Shown: positions 10,399 through 22,683 of the stretch, piece after piece | Layout: each line of letters opens with the position of its first letter | Numbering within the stretch: position 1 is the stretch's first letter | From: Harmonia axyridis | Taxonomy: Eukaryota; Arthropoda; Insecta; Coleoptera; Coccinellidae | Reading direction: 5' to 3' | Assembly (NCBI RefSeq): GCF_914767665.1 | Contig: NC_059503.1 | Location: 25,606,001-25,670,000 of the forward strand | Length of the DNA stretch: 64,000 nt | Notes under the pieces: generated by a model | Seen by the model: only the letters and a program-made list of their open reading frames with translations | Told to the model about the DNA's origin: nothing | Databases searched by the model: none | Position numbers and translations under genes: made by a program

Positions 10399-11918
10399 AT
10401 GGCTGAAGCTGCAGTTGATGCTTTGAGATTTTATTGCCATTTGTGCAATAAACGTTTCCAATCTGCTTCTTCAGTAAGTTTGATTATTGACTCTTACATC
10501 TTTTTGTAACATCTTTAGATTTGTTGTTTTTACATATTTATTTCAGTCTTTCACTTGCCCATTTTGTTCTAATGGTTTTATTGAAGAAGTATCTGAACAA
10601 ACTGAACTAGATGGAGATGGATCAGATGGTGATGAGTTTGGTGTAAGCATTGAATATTTGATATATTCAGATGACATTTATGAAATTGCTCGAATTTTAG
10701 GTTCATATCAGAGATATACTTATGCCGGGGATGGTACCTTTCATAGAAACTCGGGCAGGTAGATCTCAACCGTTAGTTGGGGGAGTTGGAGGAAGGTATG
10801 TTTTGTATAGCCATTGATTGATTTATTTTTGGTGATGAATGTAGCAAATGATTTTTCTCTGTATTGAATTGTGAAAAGTAGGTGGAGTAAAAGATTGTTT
10901 TTGAGTTAGAGATGTCACTGCTAAAAGACTGGAAACAGCCAATAATGTTCAATTATAGGACTATGTTATGCTTAGTGCTGGAAGCATTCACTTCTGACTT
11001 TCAGAATTTCATCCATTATATTTCAGTTTCTGCTTTTCATTTTTCAGATATTATCACCTCTCCTACAACTTGTAATCTAAGAAACTGAAATTATTGATTT
11101 ACACTTAGTTGAGAAGACTTAAGTATTGATCTATTCATATTTTCGATTTATTTGCAGATCAAGAGGCACCTCTCAACATCACGGTCATCCACATCCATTT
11201 AGACCAAATATTGAGAATTTTATCCAAGATGTTATAATTAATTTGGGAGGTAACATGCAGTTCTTTTTGGGCAATCCTGGAGATTACGCATGGGGCAGAG
11301 AGGGTCTGGATTCCATTATTACACATCTATTGAATCAAATGGATTCTGCAGGTATGTTGTTTTAAGTTTGTGCTTAAATAAGACTTGAATAGTATCTAGT
11401 GGTTTCATTTGAGTTATATGATTTTTTCTAGGTCCTCCTCCTTTAGGAAAAGAAGTGATCGATTCCTTACCAGTCATTCAAATAGAGGAAGATCAAGTTA
11501 ACAAAAAATTGCAGTGTTCAGTTTGTTGGGAGGATTTCATTCTCAATGAGGATGTTCGACAATTGCCATGCTCACATGTTTATCACGATGGTTGTATAAG
11601 ACCCTGGCTAGAGCTGCATGGTACCTGTCCCATTTGTAGACAAAATTTAGGAAACAATGAACAACAGAGTAGTGATACTAATCTACCAAATACAATTGAA
11701 AATGGTAAATTATTATGTTTATCTTTTATATTTTTCTTCAAGAATTTAACTTCATATTACTTTCAATGATATTAACAAATTAATTATTGGGATAGATTTT
11801 ATTATATGAATTTCTAGGTCCAAGTTATGAAGGAGCACATGGTTCCACAAATCAACCGGCAAGTTCCAGTAGCTCAGACAATTCAGACATGATGAGGTCA
11901 AGTTTTAGTAGAGATTGA
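10399..11918 (+). CDS. RNF126: RNF126/RNF115-type RING E3 ubiquitin ligase (Iruka-like)
   Basis: Six exons join in phase: 10399-10473, 10547-10642, 10701-10795, 11158-11351, 11432-11704 and 11818-11918, giving 277 aa. This is close to vertebrate RNF126 (about 311 aa). Residues 12-35 form the N-terminal zinc finger typical of this family (CHLCNKRF ... CPFCSNGFIEE), which in RNF126 binds the BAG6 quality-control complex. Residues around 134-160 carry the family signature DYAWGREGLDSIITHLLNQ. Residues about 178-225 are a RING-H2 finger: CSVCWEDF, CSHVYHDGCI, PWLELHGTCPICR. The tail is Ser/Asn-rich. Intron 2 is only 58 bp; reading through it gives a false stop. The product should transfer ubiquitin to misfolded or mislocalised proteins in the cytosol. 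All splice sites are GT-AG, and AATAAA signals follow at 12329 and 12347. I see no defects. Confidence 0.93.
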
Positions 11919-12328
11919 AATCAGTAATTGTTTTATTTGTATGATTATTCCGTTTCAAATTGAATTTCCTATTAAATTTAATTATCAAATATCCCATCAT
12001 CAACAGTATCATGATTTAATTTTTAGGGATGCATTACACAGGATGTGCAAATTTTGTTCTGAGTGTAGATAAGAAATTCATCAGTCTTTTGTGTATTGGT
12101 AGCTTCATATACTTAAATTGCTCCAAAACCAAGAAGTAATTTGTGCATGTATATGTAATCAAAAACAACTAAAGTCATGTTAATGTTAGAGAGGTATTGT
12201 TGTCATTTTTCTGAAAACACAATAGAGATGGCAAGTCGGATAGTAAGGATGAATTTTTAGTGGCACAGCTTTCCATTTTTCATGAAATTCACATAAAAGC
12301 TGAATACGTGTTGTCAAATATTTCAACT

Positions 12329-12352
12329 AATAAAAAGGTTTGCTTGAATAAA
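12329..12352 (+). terminator. Putative poly(A) signals of the RNF126-like gene
   Basis: Two AATAAA hexamers lie about 410 and 430 nt after the stop codon of the RING ligase, with T-rich sequence following. This is inferred from position only. Confidence 0.5.
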
Positions 12353-12690
12353 AAGTTTATTCTTTCTTACTATATTGTTATAAATATGTAATACTCTAAT
12401 CTCATAAAAGAATTGGACTACTTGGATTAATCAACAACCTTCAAAATGACTTAACACATTATTTATAACAGAAGTTTGGAGGTTATTCATGTTCAATCAC
12501 ATGTAATTTGTAAACAACTAAAAGTTCTCAATTGCTCTGAGGGATTCGTTTCATAATTAAAATAATAAAGTTTTGAATGTTTCATGTCATGGAAAATTTT
12601 CATAAACAATAATCTGAAAATTAAAATGACAAGACCAGTGGGAGTAGTTACTGAACAAAAATGCGGTTGCTATGTTGACAGAAACCTAAA

Positions 12691-12840
12691 GCTAGGATTC
12701 CATTAGGCGGGTCGGGCCGGGGCGGAGAAATCCGCCTGCCTACATTTGTATGCAACTGCGTCCACTACACGGTCAGTTGCAGACAAATGTAGGCAGGCGG
12801 ATTCCTCCGCCCGGCCTGACCCGCATAATGGACGACTAGC
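12691..12840. repeat. GC-rich hairpin MITE
   Basis: A 150-bp near-perfect palindrome starts GCTAGGATTCCATTAGGCGG and ends with its reverse complement GGACGACTAGC. The arms contain GGCGGAGAAATCCGCCTGCC and CTACATTTGT, and the loop is about 15 nt. It is strongly GC-rich against its surroundings. The superfamily is not identified. Confidence 0.8.
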
Positions 12841-13003
12841 TTAATAGCGTATTAGAGCTAATTATATCATTAGTTCGACAAAAATTCGAATTAATTTGCA
12901 CTGGTGCAGCCACTTGAATACGCTATAAGATGCATAGGCATCTTACAGATAACCCACCGAAATTTCAGGAAAGAGTTACCGCTCTTTCAGGAATCAGATA
13001 TAC

Positions 13004-15078
13004 AGGTTTGGAAAATTCACTCGGAACCATGGGATTTAGCGTACAAATCTCCAAGTTGCTCTGGCTCCAATGGAACAGTGGATGAATCGAAACATGAGTG
13101 CGATGCCATATCAAATAACGCGAACGACTGCTGGCAGGCGTAGATTCCATCGCGCACGCAGGACGAAACCGAAACGCTGTGTCCTGTGTGAGCGAACTAT
13201 TGCGAGCGACGCGACCAAAGCGAATTTATCAAACCTTGGAATATAATAGCGCTGTCCTACGTGCAGTCGTATCGGTCGTAAAACTGTAACGCTGTGTCCT
13301 ACGTGAGCGAATTATTGCGAGCGATGAGAGCGGATTATCAGCTTAAGGTTATTCTTCTTTTGTATAATTTGTGAGAAAATATATAATAATTGATTCAAAA
13401 TTATACAGGGTGTATAAAATAATAATCATCATTTATTATTACACTTCATTTATTTACGCATAACTTATATTAATAATGCTGAAGAAATATCCATTTGAAG
13501 GAAATAAATATAGTTGAGGTTAATATATCATTGAGTAATAATAAATAAACCTTATTTATATGTAGATTGAAAAAAATATTTCAATTCAGTAAAGGTTAAT
13601 GTATTTCTTAGTTTTTTTTTGGTTGTTTCTATATAGTCAAATGTTCACTATATAGTCAAATGTTGTAGGAAGCAATCTACAATAACTGTGGAATAAATTT
13701 GGAGAAGTCCTTAATTGTTTATATAAGTGGTGAAACTCTCCAAAATTCATTCATTCCAAAAAACATTTATTTGTTGGATTTCTCTTTCCTCCCATTTTTC
13801 TGCGTCTTACAATTAGCATTTTTAAAGCCACATTTTAACATATGAATAATTTACGTTTTCTTGACCACCTCATTATAACTGTTTCTCTACAAGCGTATGA
13901 CAACGGACTTATCTTCCGCAATGCACAATCCCAACCCAACCATATTTATGTCGCGTCGTGTCGCGTTTGTAGATTTCAACGTAGGACAAAAAAAGTCGCG
14001 CTGCTCACATCGCTCGCTTAGTACATAAAACTGGCGTCGCTCGCGTCGTAACATTAGTCGCTCACGTAGGACATAGGGATATGGTTGGGGTTGGGAATGT
14101 GTATTGCGGAAGATCAGTCGCGCGAATTTCGCGCAGAAATATCAAATAATTTGATCGCGGACATCGCGCGAAATTCGCGTCAAACAGTTTTACGACCGAT
14201 ACGACTTCACGTAGGACAGCGCTATTATATTCCAAGGTTTAATAAATTCGGTTTGGTCGCGTCGCTCGCAATAGTTTGCTCACGCAGGACACAGCGTTAA
14301 TAGGTGTCCTAACTGACAATCGCACGACACGGTCGCGCGACTCAAATGTTTGAAACCCTATTCGCGCGAACTTAGTTCGTACGAACGCGCGATCAAACAT
14401 ATTGAATTTGAATAGGTGTCCTAATTGAAATTCGTGCGAAAACGTCGGAGTGGTACCGAGTGATTGCAATCGTCTCTGATCATATTGCATAGGTAGTCAA
14501 ATGCTTCTGGTGACATAGACATATACTAATCATAAAATGCAGACTCATCTTCTCGTAAGTCAAAATATTGATTGTGAAATTCACCACGATTTGGTCTCAT
14601 TTTTAACAAAGCACTTTGCGTCCCACGTTGTTTTTTTTCATTTTCATCCAAATCCGCACAAAACGTCATCCAAATATTTCCCGACAGCAAACATTTTGCT
14701 TGTCTGACGTCCATGGTTGTTGGTATCGACCGTGCCACTGCCCGGTCACGCTCGCTCCCGTCGTCAAATCGCGCGAGCAAGATTCGCGTAATCGTTTTTC
14801 GCGTTCTATTAGGACACCCAGTTTTTGACGTCGCGCGAACACGCGATTGTCGCATCGCTCGCATCGCGCATTCGCGTTCTATTAGGACAATGCCATAGAC
14901 TTCAGACCCGACTAACAGATCTTCCACTACGCTTGCCAGCGGCCATTCGCGAAGACCAGATTTTAATTTGATATGGCATCGCACTCATGTTTCGATTCTT
15001 CCACTGTTCCATTGGAGCCAGAGGGACTTGGAGATTTGTACGCTAAATCCCATGGTTCCGAGTGAATTTTCCAAACCT
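13004..15078. mobile_element. GC-rich island of nested Harbinger-like elements
   Basis: The outermost inverted repeats are 13004-13145 (AGGTTTGGAAAATTCACTCG inward) and 14929-15078. Inside are a second pair (13172-13292 with 14170-14300, sharing TTGGAATATAATAGCGCTGT) and a third pair (13911-13945 with 14080-14117, sharing CTTCCGCAATG). Short phrases such as GTCCTACGTGAGCG and TAGGTGTCCTAA recur many times in both orientations near 13177, 13289, 14060, 14290, 14410, 14810 and 14880. The base composition is rich in CG dinucleotides, unlike the AT-rich flanks. A Harbinger-like nuclease fragment sits in the right half, so I infer a Harbinger-type element invaded by its own or related MITEs. Confidence 0.7.
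14437..14984 (-). pseudogene. Harbinger-like nuclease N-terminal relic
   Basis: A 152-residue minus-strand open frame (14984-14526) ends in KMRPNRGEFHNQYFDLRED, followed by ESAFYD, a stop, and then a readable continuation MSPEAFDYLCNMI at about 14513-14475. The pair GEFHNQYFDLR and MSPEAFDYL is the conserved start of PIF/Harbinger DDE nucleases. The middle of the frame (coming from 14740-14900) is made of the island's repetitive GC-rich phrases rather than transposase. The open frame is therefore partly fortuitous, probably with a MITE inserted. The catalytic part is missing because a repeat begins at about 14440. Confidence 0.6.
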
Positions 15079-15753
15079 ACTTATTAACCAAAATACCCAA
15101 GAATATATAAGAACCATATCCCTAGAAATACTAGTGTTTTCAATTATAAGATTTTGTTTAAGATGGCGATACTTCTCTTTTTGATCTCTAGATAAAAAAT
15201 GCTATTTAATCAAATTGAAATATTTATATGGAAAGAAGGCGGAATTTAATGTAAGCAGCTTAGGAAAGACGTGAAAATAAAGGGATGCATCATCTTTGAA
15301 TCCAAGTTGTTGCAAGAGTTGCCCGTTTCATTTTGACCTTTTTCATGTGAGTACAACAGGATTTTTAAATATCTTGAAATTATTTTTTCATTATAATACA
15401 TCTGGTACTGGTAATATTTATTGTTTCAAAATTGACAGTGCACTTGAAATTACATAGTGAGAGTATTTATTTAAAATGCGGTTTTCACCAATATTGAAAA
15501 ACTAGAATATTTTATTAAAAAAAAAATAGTTATTCACAGAATAAATTGCTCTTATATTGGGGCTGACAAAGAGTCCTTTTCTTATAAGACATTATGTGGG
15601 CGATAATTGTTTTTGAACCATGATTAATTTAGGTAAATTGAGAGACAACAAATGAAGCATTTTGTCTTATTCCATATATGAAATTTTTTGAAATTTCAAT
15701 TTAACAATTTCTCTCATTTTATTATCTTTAAGATTTATTTCTTGTATTCCATC

Positions 15754-18101
15754 CTAAGAATCTTTGTTATTTTTCGAATATTCCAATTCATATTGCATCA
15801 TTACGAATAAGTACGTAGATCCAGCAGATATACACTGAAATAACACAGTTTTTACTAGTTTTCTCAAATAATCAAAAGATAGGTATATACTCACGGAAAA
15901 TATCAATGTATTATCAATATTAAATAAATTACATGCATTTATATTCAAATCGCTCTGCATCAAACGAAGGGCCGCCGTTATAGCCTGAAAAATATTAAAT
16001 TATTTTCGAATAATATTTAGCTACATGTCATTTTTATTTAAAATGTATATTGGACAAAGATATAGGTGATATTGCATCTATTCATTACCTACTTTTCACT
16101 CAAAAATATCTTAATTGAAACTTACAGACTCATAGGCTTCCTCTTTATCAGGATGGATGTCGATCCCAAGCAATAATCTTCTTGTTTCGGTAGCCTAAAA
16201 ATATTATTTTTGTAAAATGATTCTTATTAGCTATTTGATCAATATAGTATTGAGTTAATCGATCTGCGGTGAATACTGAAAGACCAAAAAATTGTTTCTA
16301 ATAATTCAACTAAATGTCATTTCAATCTAAATTGAATAACAGTTAGATATTCTATTTCCATTTTTTGAAGATATACCTAAATAAGGGTAGTTTGGCTACA
16401 CAGTTGCTTCTTTAAATTTTACATTTTGAATAACGGTCATTTATTTAATGGATTGATGGCAATTTTATTATAATTAAAATAAAACGAAGTAATTTCCACA
16501 AATATTTTAATTTGGCGAGAAAATTATTTTTTTGCCAAAACTGTGATTTTTTCAGGTTATATTTTGACTGATATGACGAAACTATTGTGCAAAATATTTG
16601 TGGAATTTACTTTGTTTTATTTCATTCAGCTGTCATTGAGTCATTTCATTTTGATTCAAATGAATTTCCAGCAAGTAAACACCGAATCAATCCAATGTTT
16701 GAAAAAAAAAACATTTCTGAGACAAATCCGTTCATTCTGCCATAGTTTGTAGAATAAAATCGTGCAGGAATATCTCAGTTTCACACTGTTTTCATGGTTA
16801 TATTTCATTTTTATATGTTGGTAGGTACTCGGAACTCTTCTATGTCACGAATTGATCTATTATTTATTTATCTGCCAAATGTGTGATATAGGTAAGTGTT
16901 CTGCCAACCAAAATTTATGAATGCAAAAATTACTAAACGATATTTATTGGAATATTCTACCAATTTCAATGAAAGTTCAGTGAATTAAAGGAAAAAATGT
17001 ATAATACTCGTACAGAAACCTCATTCTTACACTCGTTCATCCAAAAACTCGACACTTTGTGGCTCGTTTTTGAATCTTGAACTCTTGGAAGGAAATCCAA
17101 TGTTTTCTGCACTTGTATTATAACTAAAATAACTATTATGCAACTCTCACCTTATAATTCAGTTCTTTGGATTCTTGAGCGAGCAAGAACAAGAGTAGAG
17201 AATTAAAAATTGTGTATAAACATAATTCTATTGTTTCTTCCATATTCTCATTCGAACTGTGAATGACAAATTTACATAAAATCAAGTGAATACTTCCAAT
17301 CAACTTTAAAAAAGTTGATGTTATATTCAGAAGAAGGCACAACGAAAACAAATTATTAATTTTTTCTGTCAGCTTCGAATTGTGAATATGCATAGATACA
17401 AATCGTTGTAAGTGCTCGCTGAATACTTCACAAATCGGAGGATATTTTTTTTGCTTCAGAGATTCATCAATTTTCATTCTTATCATATTGTTAATTGCGG
17501 TAAAACGTTCTTCCATAATAGTTAACGCAACAAGGAAACATATGAAGACAAGAATTTCATTGAGAACGGGAAAATCAGCTATTATAGCGAAAATCTTTTG
17601 GTCGTTCTGAAAATAAAAGCTTTCTGCTAAGTTGAGGGCAATGGTTGCAATCATATAGGTCAAGTAAAAACCTAAAAGTCCAATAGACCATTTTTTGCTT
17701 CGGTCGAGATTTCTTTGGTAGCTCATCGATCGGCTCATATTCCATAATTCAATATCTGATTGTTCTATTTCGTAGAGTATATCGTTTAATTTTTTTTTCG
17801 CTGTGAAAGTGGACAAATAACTCCCAAATGATGTTATGACGAGACATGGAATATTGGATTTAATTATGAATTTTATTATGCTGGAAGTTGTTTCGAATCG
17901 GTCGAAAGCTGAGTTGTGAAAAAATATAGTTGCTATTGATGTAGAACATAGAACGAGTGATCCATATAAAAGCTTTAATTTGGAGTATTTTATTTCGCTG
18001 CTTGCGATATTATAGGGTATTAATCCATGTAAAAGGAGTGGGTAGGATAATGGTTTCAGAATTCCATTCAGAATTTCTAGGCCTTTTTTTCTGGACCACA
18101 T
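15754..18101 (-). CDS. Gustatory receptor (7tm_7 family)
   Basis: Four exons join without phase change: 18101-17151, 16194-16126, 15984-15895 and 15834-15754, giving 396 aa, the usual size for insect gustatory receptors. The first exon encodes 317 residues with six hydrophobic segments and the intracellular phrase HNSKLTEKINNLFSLCLLLN, like the Gr pattern before TM6. The last exon holds TM7 with TYLFVMMQY, matching the family hallmark TYhhhhhQF with a final tyrosine. The three short C-terminal exons in phase 0 are also the classic Gr gene structure. The protein should be a ligand-gated cation channel subunit in chemosensory dendrites; the ligand cannot be inferred. There is an AATAAA (minus strand) at 15723-15718, 31 nt past the stop. 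It appears intact. Confidence 0.92.
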
Positions 18102-19092
18102 TCTTTTATTTTGTTATTCTTCAATCTATCGCTTTTATTGTTATGAATAACAAGGCGTGTAGCTTCTTCATTAAGGAATGAAAGGATAACTAATGTTTTA
18201 ACGGTATTATGGATGATTAATCATGCTCATTATTTTAATGTATCTATTGGAAAACTGTAATATAATTGAAATGAATACAGTAATGTGTTTGGTAGTATGA
18301 AGTAAGATAATATAGGTACCTACATGCCATAACAAAATAATCGTGTTTAGCTTATTTTCATTTAGGTGGGTATAGGTGAATTTGGTGCTTACCAATGTTA
18401 TTATTTTGTCAAAATTAGATGTAGGTAAGTGTAAGTATCCCACCGTAATAATATAGGTATTTGATGAACGTTTTTAATGATATTGATGTAAAATGTTTTT
18501 CGAATGCTTTGCATCTTTTATCACCTTAGTTATAACACGTTTCAATCCCTTATCGAGTCCGTTACCCCTCTAGAATCACTGACCACTGATTACGTTATTG
18601 GGGATCGTTTAATAGTTCGCTAATGTATAAAGAATTGATAGTGCTGTTTGGTGTGACAATGGGAGACTGTAAAAAAGCCTACACAAATTGATCAAAACCG
18701 CTTTTCTCAACTCGTACTATCTTCAAGTTTCTCAGAGGTTTACAGAGGTCTAGTAGAGTTGGAGTAGATATCACTATCTGGAAGAGCAGGGTGAAGCCAT
18801 ATATTGTATTTATCTATTTATCAAAAGACTCTGCAATGAACACTATGAAAGGTCTGTCTTACTCAAGCTAAACAAAAGCGAGAAATTCATTAAATTTGGA
18901 CGGCAGTGATGGTATGCTCGTATTCATTATTGGCTACTATACCAACTCTGATGTTTTTTGAAATTTTTTCCTTGGAAAATGGTAGGTAAGACGACGATTC
19001 TTGAAGGGATACAAATTTTTTTGGAAAGGCGTTCTCAGAGAATATTAATGGTGAGATTACGGCGTTTCATGTGTTCATAATGAATATATGTA
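18102..19092. other. Intergenic upstream of the gustatory receptor
   Basis: This would hold the receptor promoter. I see no TATA or other element I can defend, and no coding exon. Confidence 0.4.
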
Positions 19093-19790
19093 AAGGGTGT
19101 TTTTTTTTAGAGCTATAGAACTTTAAATTGCAATAAAACAACGATGGATTATTCAATTGACATGAATTTTATTTATCCGCAAGATAATCTTGTGGCATTA
19201 CATTTTAAATATGATTTCTGGCATATGACCGCTGGCTCGGATGTAGTCCAATCTGGACGTCCAATTTTCGATGACTTTTTCCAACATTTGTGGCCGTATA
19301 TCGGCAATATATAACACGGCGAATGTTGTCTTCCAAATGATCAAGGGTTTGTGGCTTATCCGCATAGACCAATGACTTTACATAGCCTCACAGAAAGTAG
19401 TCTAGCGGTTTTAAATCACAAGATCTTGGAGGCCAATTCACAGGTCCAAAACGTGAAATTAGGCGGTCACCAAACGTGTCTTTCAATAAATCGATTGTGG
19501 CACGAGCTGTGTGACATGTTGCTCCGTCATGGTTGTTCAATTCAGGAATGAAAAAGTTAGTAATCATGGATCTATACCGATCACCATTGACTGTAACGTT
19601 CTGGCCATCATCGTTTCTGAAGAAGTACGGACCGGTGATTCCACCAGCCCATAAAGCGCACCAAACAGTCAGTTTTTCTGGATGTAATGGTGTTTCGACA
19701 TACACTTGAGGATTAGATTCACTCCAAATGCGACAGTTTTGTTTGTTGACGTAGCCAACTTAAAGTTATATACCTCGAAAAAAAACACCC
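19093..19790 (-). mobile_element. rosa-like (DD41D) Tc1/mariner copy, truncated
   Basis: The ends AAGGGTGTTTTTTT and AAAAACACCC are bounded by TA at 19091-19092 and 19791-19792. The minus strand at 19705-19388 encodes MYVETPLHPEKLTVWCALWA through a GPYFF block to SCDLKPLDYFL. Compared with the copy at 41751, the helix-turn-helix part and the FQQDD catalytic block are deleted. Inserted sequence of non-LTR origin directly follows on the right. Confidence 0.8.
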
Positions 19791-19792
19791 TA

Positions 19793-20470
19793 TATGACTG
19801 GATTAGTAGAAACTGCTCACATATCAATCTGAACAAAACGGAATACCTGGTATTCAAAAACTGTAATAAAAATATAAATATCGATATTGAAGTCAACGGT
19901 GTAGAGATAGAGAAGGTGAACTTCATAGATTTCTGGGGATAACGGTCGATGAAAACATCAACTGGAAGGCTCTAATAAAATTGAATTCTGTATGCTACCT
20001 ACTCAGAAATTTGAAGAGTGTCTCAACAATAGAACAACTTCTACTTATTCATTATCACTCACAAGTGTCTTCAAAACTTAGGTATGGAAATGTATTTTGG
20101 GGTGTTTCTTTAGCGGCTGATGAAATATTCATTCTCCGAAAGAGATTACTCAGATGTATTGCAGGTGTCTCACATAGAACATCCTGTAAACCTCATTTTG
20201 AATATTTTAATTTACTAACCTTGCCATCAATCGTCATCTTACAATAAGCAACGGTTGTATTCTTAAATACAGACTCATTTTCGAAAAATAGTAATTATCA
20301 CTGATATTACACTCGAAATCATCAAAATTTGGTACTGCCCAACTTAAAGTATCGAGGGCGGCAATCGCCATTATTCCTTGGAGAGAAAATTTTCAATAAC
20401 TTGAATGAATCCGAAAATATTATTGTTTTTAAGAAAAAGCTTAAAAACTTTCTTCCAGAGAAATGAATTG
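19793..20470 (+). pseudogene. Non-LTR retrotransposon RT 3' portion
   Basis: Plus-strand frames at 19800-19942, 19950-20246 and about 20340-20466 give successive blocks INLNKTEYLVF, IEVNGVEIEKVNFIDF, ITVDENINW, LIHYHSQVSSKLRYGNVFWG and FLPEK. These are the thumb and C-terminal parts of a LINE reverse transcriptase (NLxKTE, then LGVTxDxxLxW in intact relatives). At least two frameshifts and one stop break it. The palm with the YADD box is missing. Confidence 0.75.
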
Positions 20471-21969
20471 AAACATTTTTCAAAATTTTATTATTTTGTA
20501 GAATTAAAGATTTTTTGAACTTTATTTTTTTTGTAATTGAATTTGACATTTTCCATGATGACCATGTATTCGTTCGGAAATATTATATATTATTCATCCC
20601 AGGAGCTCTGATATAATCATCAAAATGGCAACTCAGTAAACCTTGCCATCTATATAGCGGAGCGTGTACACTTTGCTATGGTTTTTGTTCCAACAGTGCC
20701 TTCCTTCCCAGAATTGCGCAACCTTCTACGCCATTTCTCGGGCTAGCAAAGAGCCACTACATCCTCCCCTGTCAATACCGACGACGCGTCAGAGGAGGAG
20801 GAACGAAGGTATATACGAGGAGAGAGATAGTTCTGAGGGCGGACAAGCAAGGCTTAGCATGCCATCGATGCTGTTGCTGCGAAGCCGTAACATGTAGCGG
20901 GCTGTGAAATATGTTCTGCGCTGCACTTGTTGGTCGCTTGTGTCCGATCAACATGCCAGCAGCCAGTGACGTTGCTAGTGAGGCGCAACAGCGCTTTTCG
21001 TAGCTTTCCGGTCATCAACCTAACTTTGCGAGTACGTACTTTTTTGCTTTTGTCTTGATAACCGCAGATTTAGTGACGTTCTATGCTTTTTAATCGATGA
21101 AAATGATACTAGCAGCAAGGGTTCTTCCTTCTTCCTGTGCGCTAGTCGGTATCAGGTACAATCGCTGACGGAACAGATATGGGATAAATCGGAGACCGTC
21201 TGAAAGTCAGGGAAGTATAAATCTTCTCGTTGAAGGCTTGGAGGAAAATGCTCCATTCCTGTCTGTAAACCGTCTTCTTATGAGGGAATTCAGGCCGTGT
21301 TTGTCACCTTCCATTCGCCTCGCTTGTATGAAAATAATTTAGGAGAGTGGTTCAACTACTTTCTCGTTTTTATTCAATTTTTTTGTTAAATTTTCATTTA
21401 AAATTCAACTTTTCTTGTGGAAATCGTTTAATTTTTCAAAATAAATAAATTTAATAATAATAATAATTTATGTATTTTTGGTGTTAATTTTCATATTTGA
21501 CCAATCCCAAATGTTTATTATCAAAAATAAACCGAGATCAGGTATTATTTGACATCTATTCTACCGGCCCTTAGTGCAATAGTAAATAGGTACGGCTCTC
21601 TGATCTCATCTTTCACTATCTGAGCATATCTCGGCGTTGTATGTTGTATGTCTACGTGCTATCCTTCACATAGTTTCAAAGAACGTATTCTTGGGGTATA
21701 TGTTTCCTAGGTTACCGCACCTTTGAAGGAAATCAATATTTTTCTTAGTAGTGAAACAATAAAGAATAACGTTCTAACCGCAACCGTAGATTAATGAATA
21801 TTTTTCAACTTAAAAGACAACCAATCTCAATTGAAAACTGCGATATTGGTTCCGGTAAATCGGCAAAATGCACATCCGTTACATCCCCATCAGTGGGTGA
21901 TAAAGTTAGAGGGTTATTCTGTATTGTTTTACTATTTCTTGCGTTACCTACTGTCAATTTTTGGTGTTT

Positions 21970-22038
21970 TTTCAGGAGGGGCGGCGGGCGCCGAAAAATT
22001 CTTTGCTTCGGGCGCCAAAAATACTCTCGTCGGCCCTG
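21970..22038. mobile_element. Possible hAT terminus
   Basis: The string GGGGCGGCGGGCGCCG, then GGGCGCCAAAAAT and a final TCGGCCCTG resemble the right end of hAT elements that terminate in GGCCCTG. I find no matching left end or target duplication. Confidence 0.3.
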
Positions 22039-22349
22039 ACGTATCTTTGAGAAAAAAATGAATGGCACATTTTCAGGATCAATATTTGAATATTATTTTG
22101 GTGAAAACCTCAACCTCATGAATTCAACTGTTTTCATGCTTTGAGAGAAAATCGGAAAATGTCGTGAAATGAAAAGTTCTCATAACTTCTTTATTATTGG
22201 TGTTATTAGCATGAAACATAAACACCCTACAGGCACTTTTTTCAGTAGAATCCATTGGTGTAATAATTTAATTTTTTATTGCTATTTGTTTTGAAGTTAT
22301 ACAAACTTGTGCTTCTTTAAATGTAAACTATAAGAATTTCCATAAAAAA

Positions 22350-22440
22350 AATTTTTTTGACGGAATCGACAGTACTCAGCTCATAAATTATTTCTTACTC
22401 TATAGACTGCTCCAAAATTGATGAAACACGATACCACCAC
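22350..22440 (+). repeat. Dispersed repeat, copy 1
   Basis: TTGACGGAATCGACAGTACTC through GAAACACGATACCACC is homologous in direct orientation to 59140-59231. Family unknown. Confidence 0.6.
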
Positions 22441-22577
22441 GTTTTTTCAAATAAGAATGCTCAGTTTTTATATCATACTCATGATAAATAAAGGCTTATT
22501 ATTATTGAAATATCCATGTAATTCTGATTTCGACATACCCCAATTGTCATCATTCATCTGTGTTTTTGGCATTCTTA

Positions 22578-22683
22578 GGGCCAGTTGCACCATTTGACTA
22601 AACATTGATTATTTCCTAAGAAATCAGAAAATAATCAATGTTTAAATTTTTAATCAATGTTTAGGCAAATGGTGCAACTGGCC
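22578..22683. repeat. Hairpin MITE
   Basis: GGGCCAGTTGCACCATTTG and its reverse complement CAAATGGTGCAACTGGCC bracket about 106 bp. The motif CTAAACATTGATTA pairs with TAATCAATGTTTAG inside. The palindrome is clean, with an insertion-like asymmetry in the middle. Confidence 0.8.

Larger units (their letters stand above)
20471..22577. other. Intergenic with short GC-rich segment, no gene recognised
   Basis: Around 20735 the string TCTCGGGCTAGCAAAGAG recurs in similar context at 46870, suggesting a decayed dispersed repeat. Overlapping open frames at 20664-20954 and 21794-22068 look fortuitous. Confidence 0.4.

Noticed and set aside
20664..20954. Overlapping Arg/Ser-rich frames in a GC-richer patch
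   Set aside because: No start context, domain or splice signal; composition alone explains the open frames.
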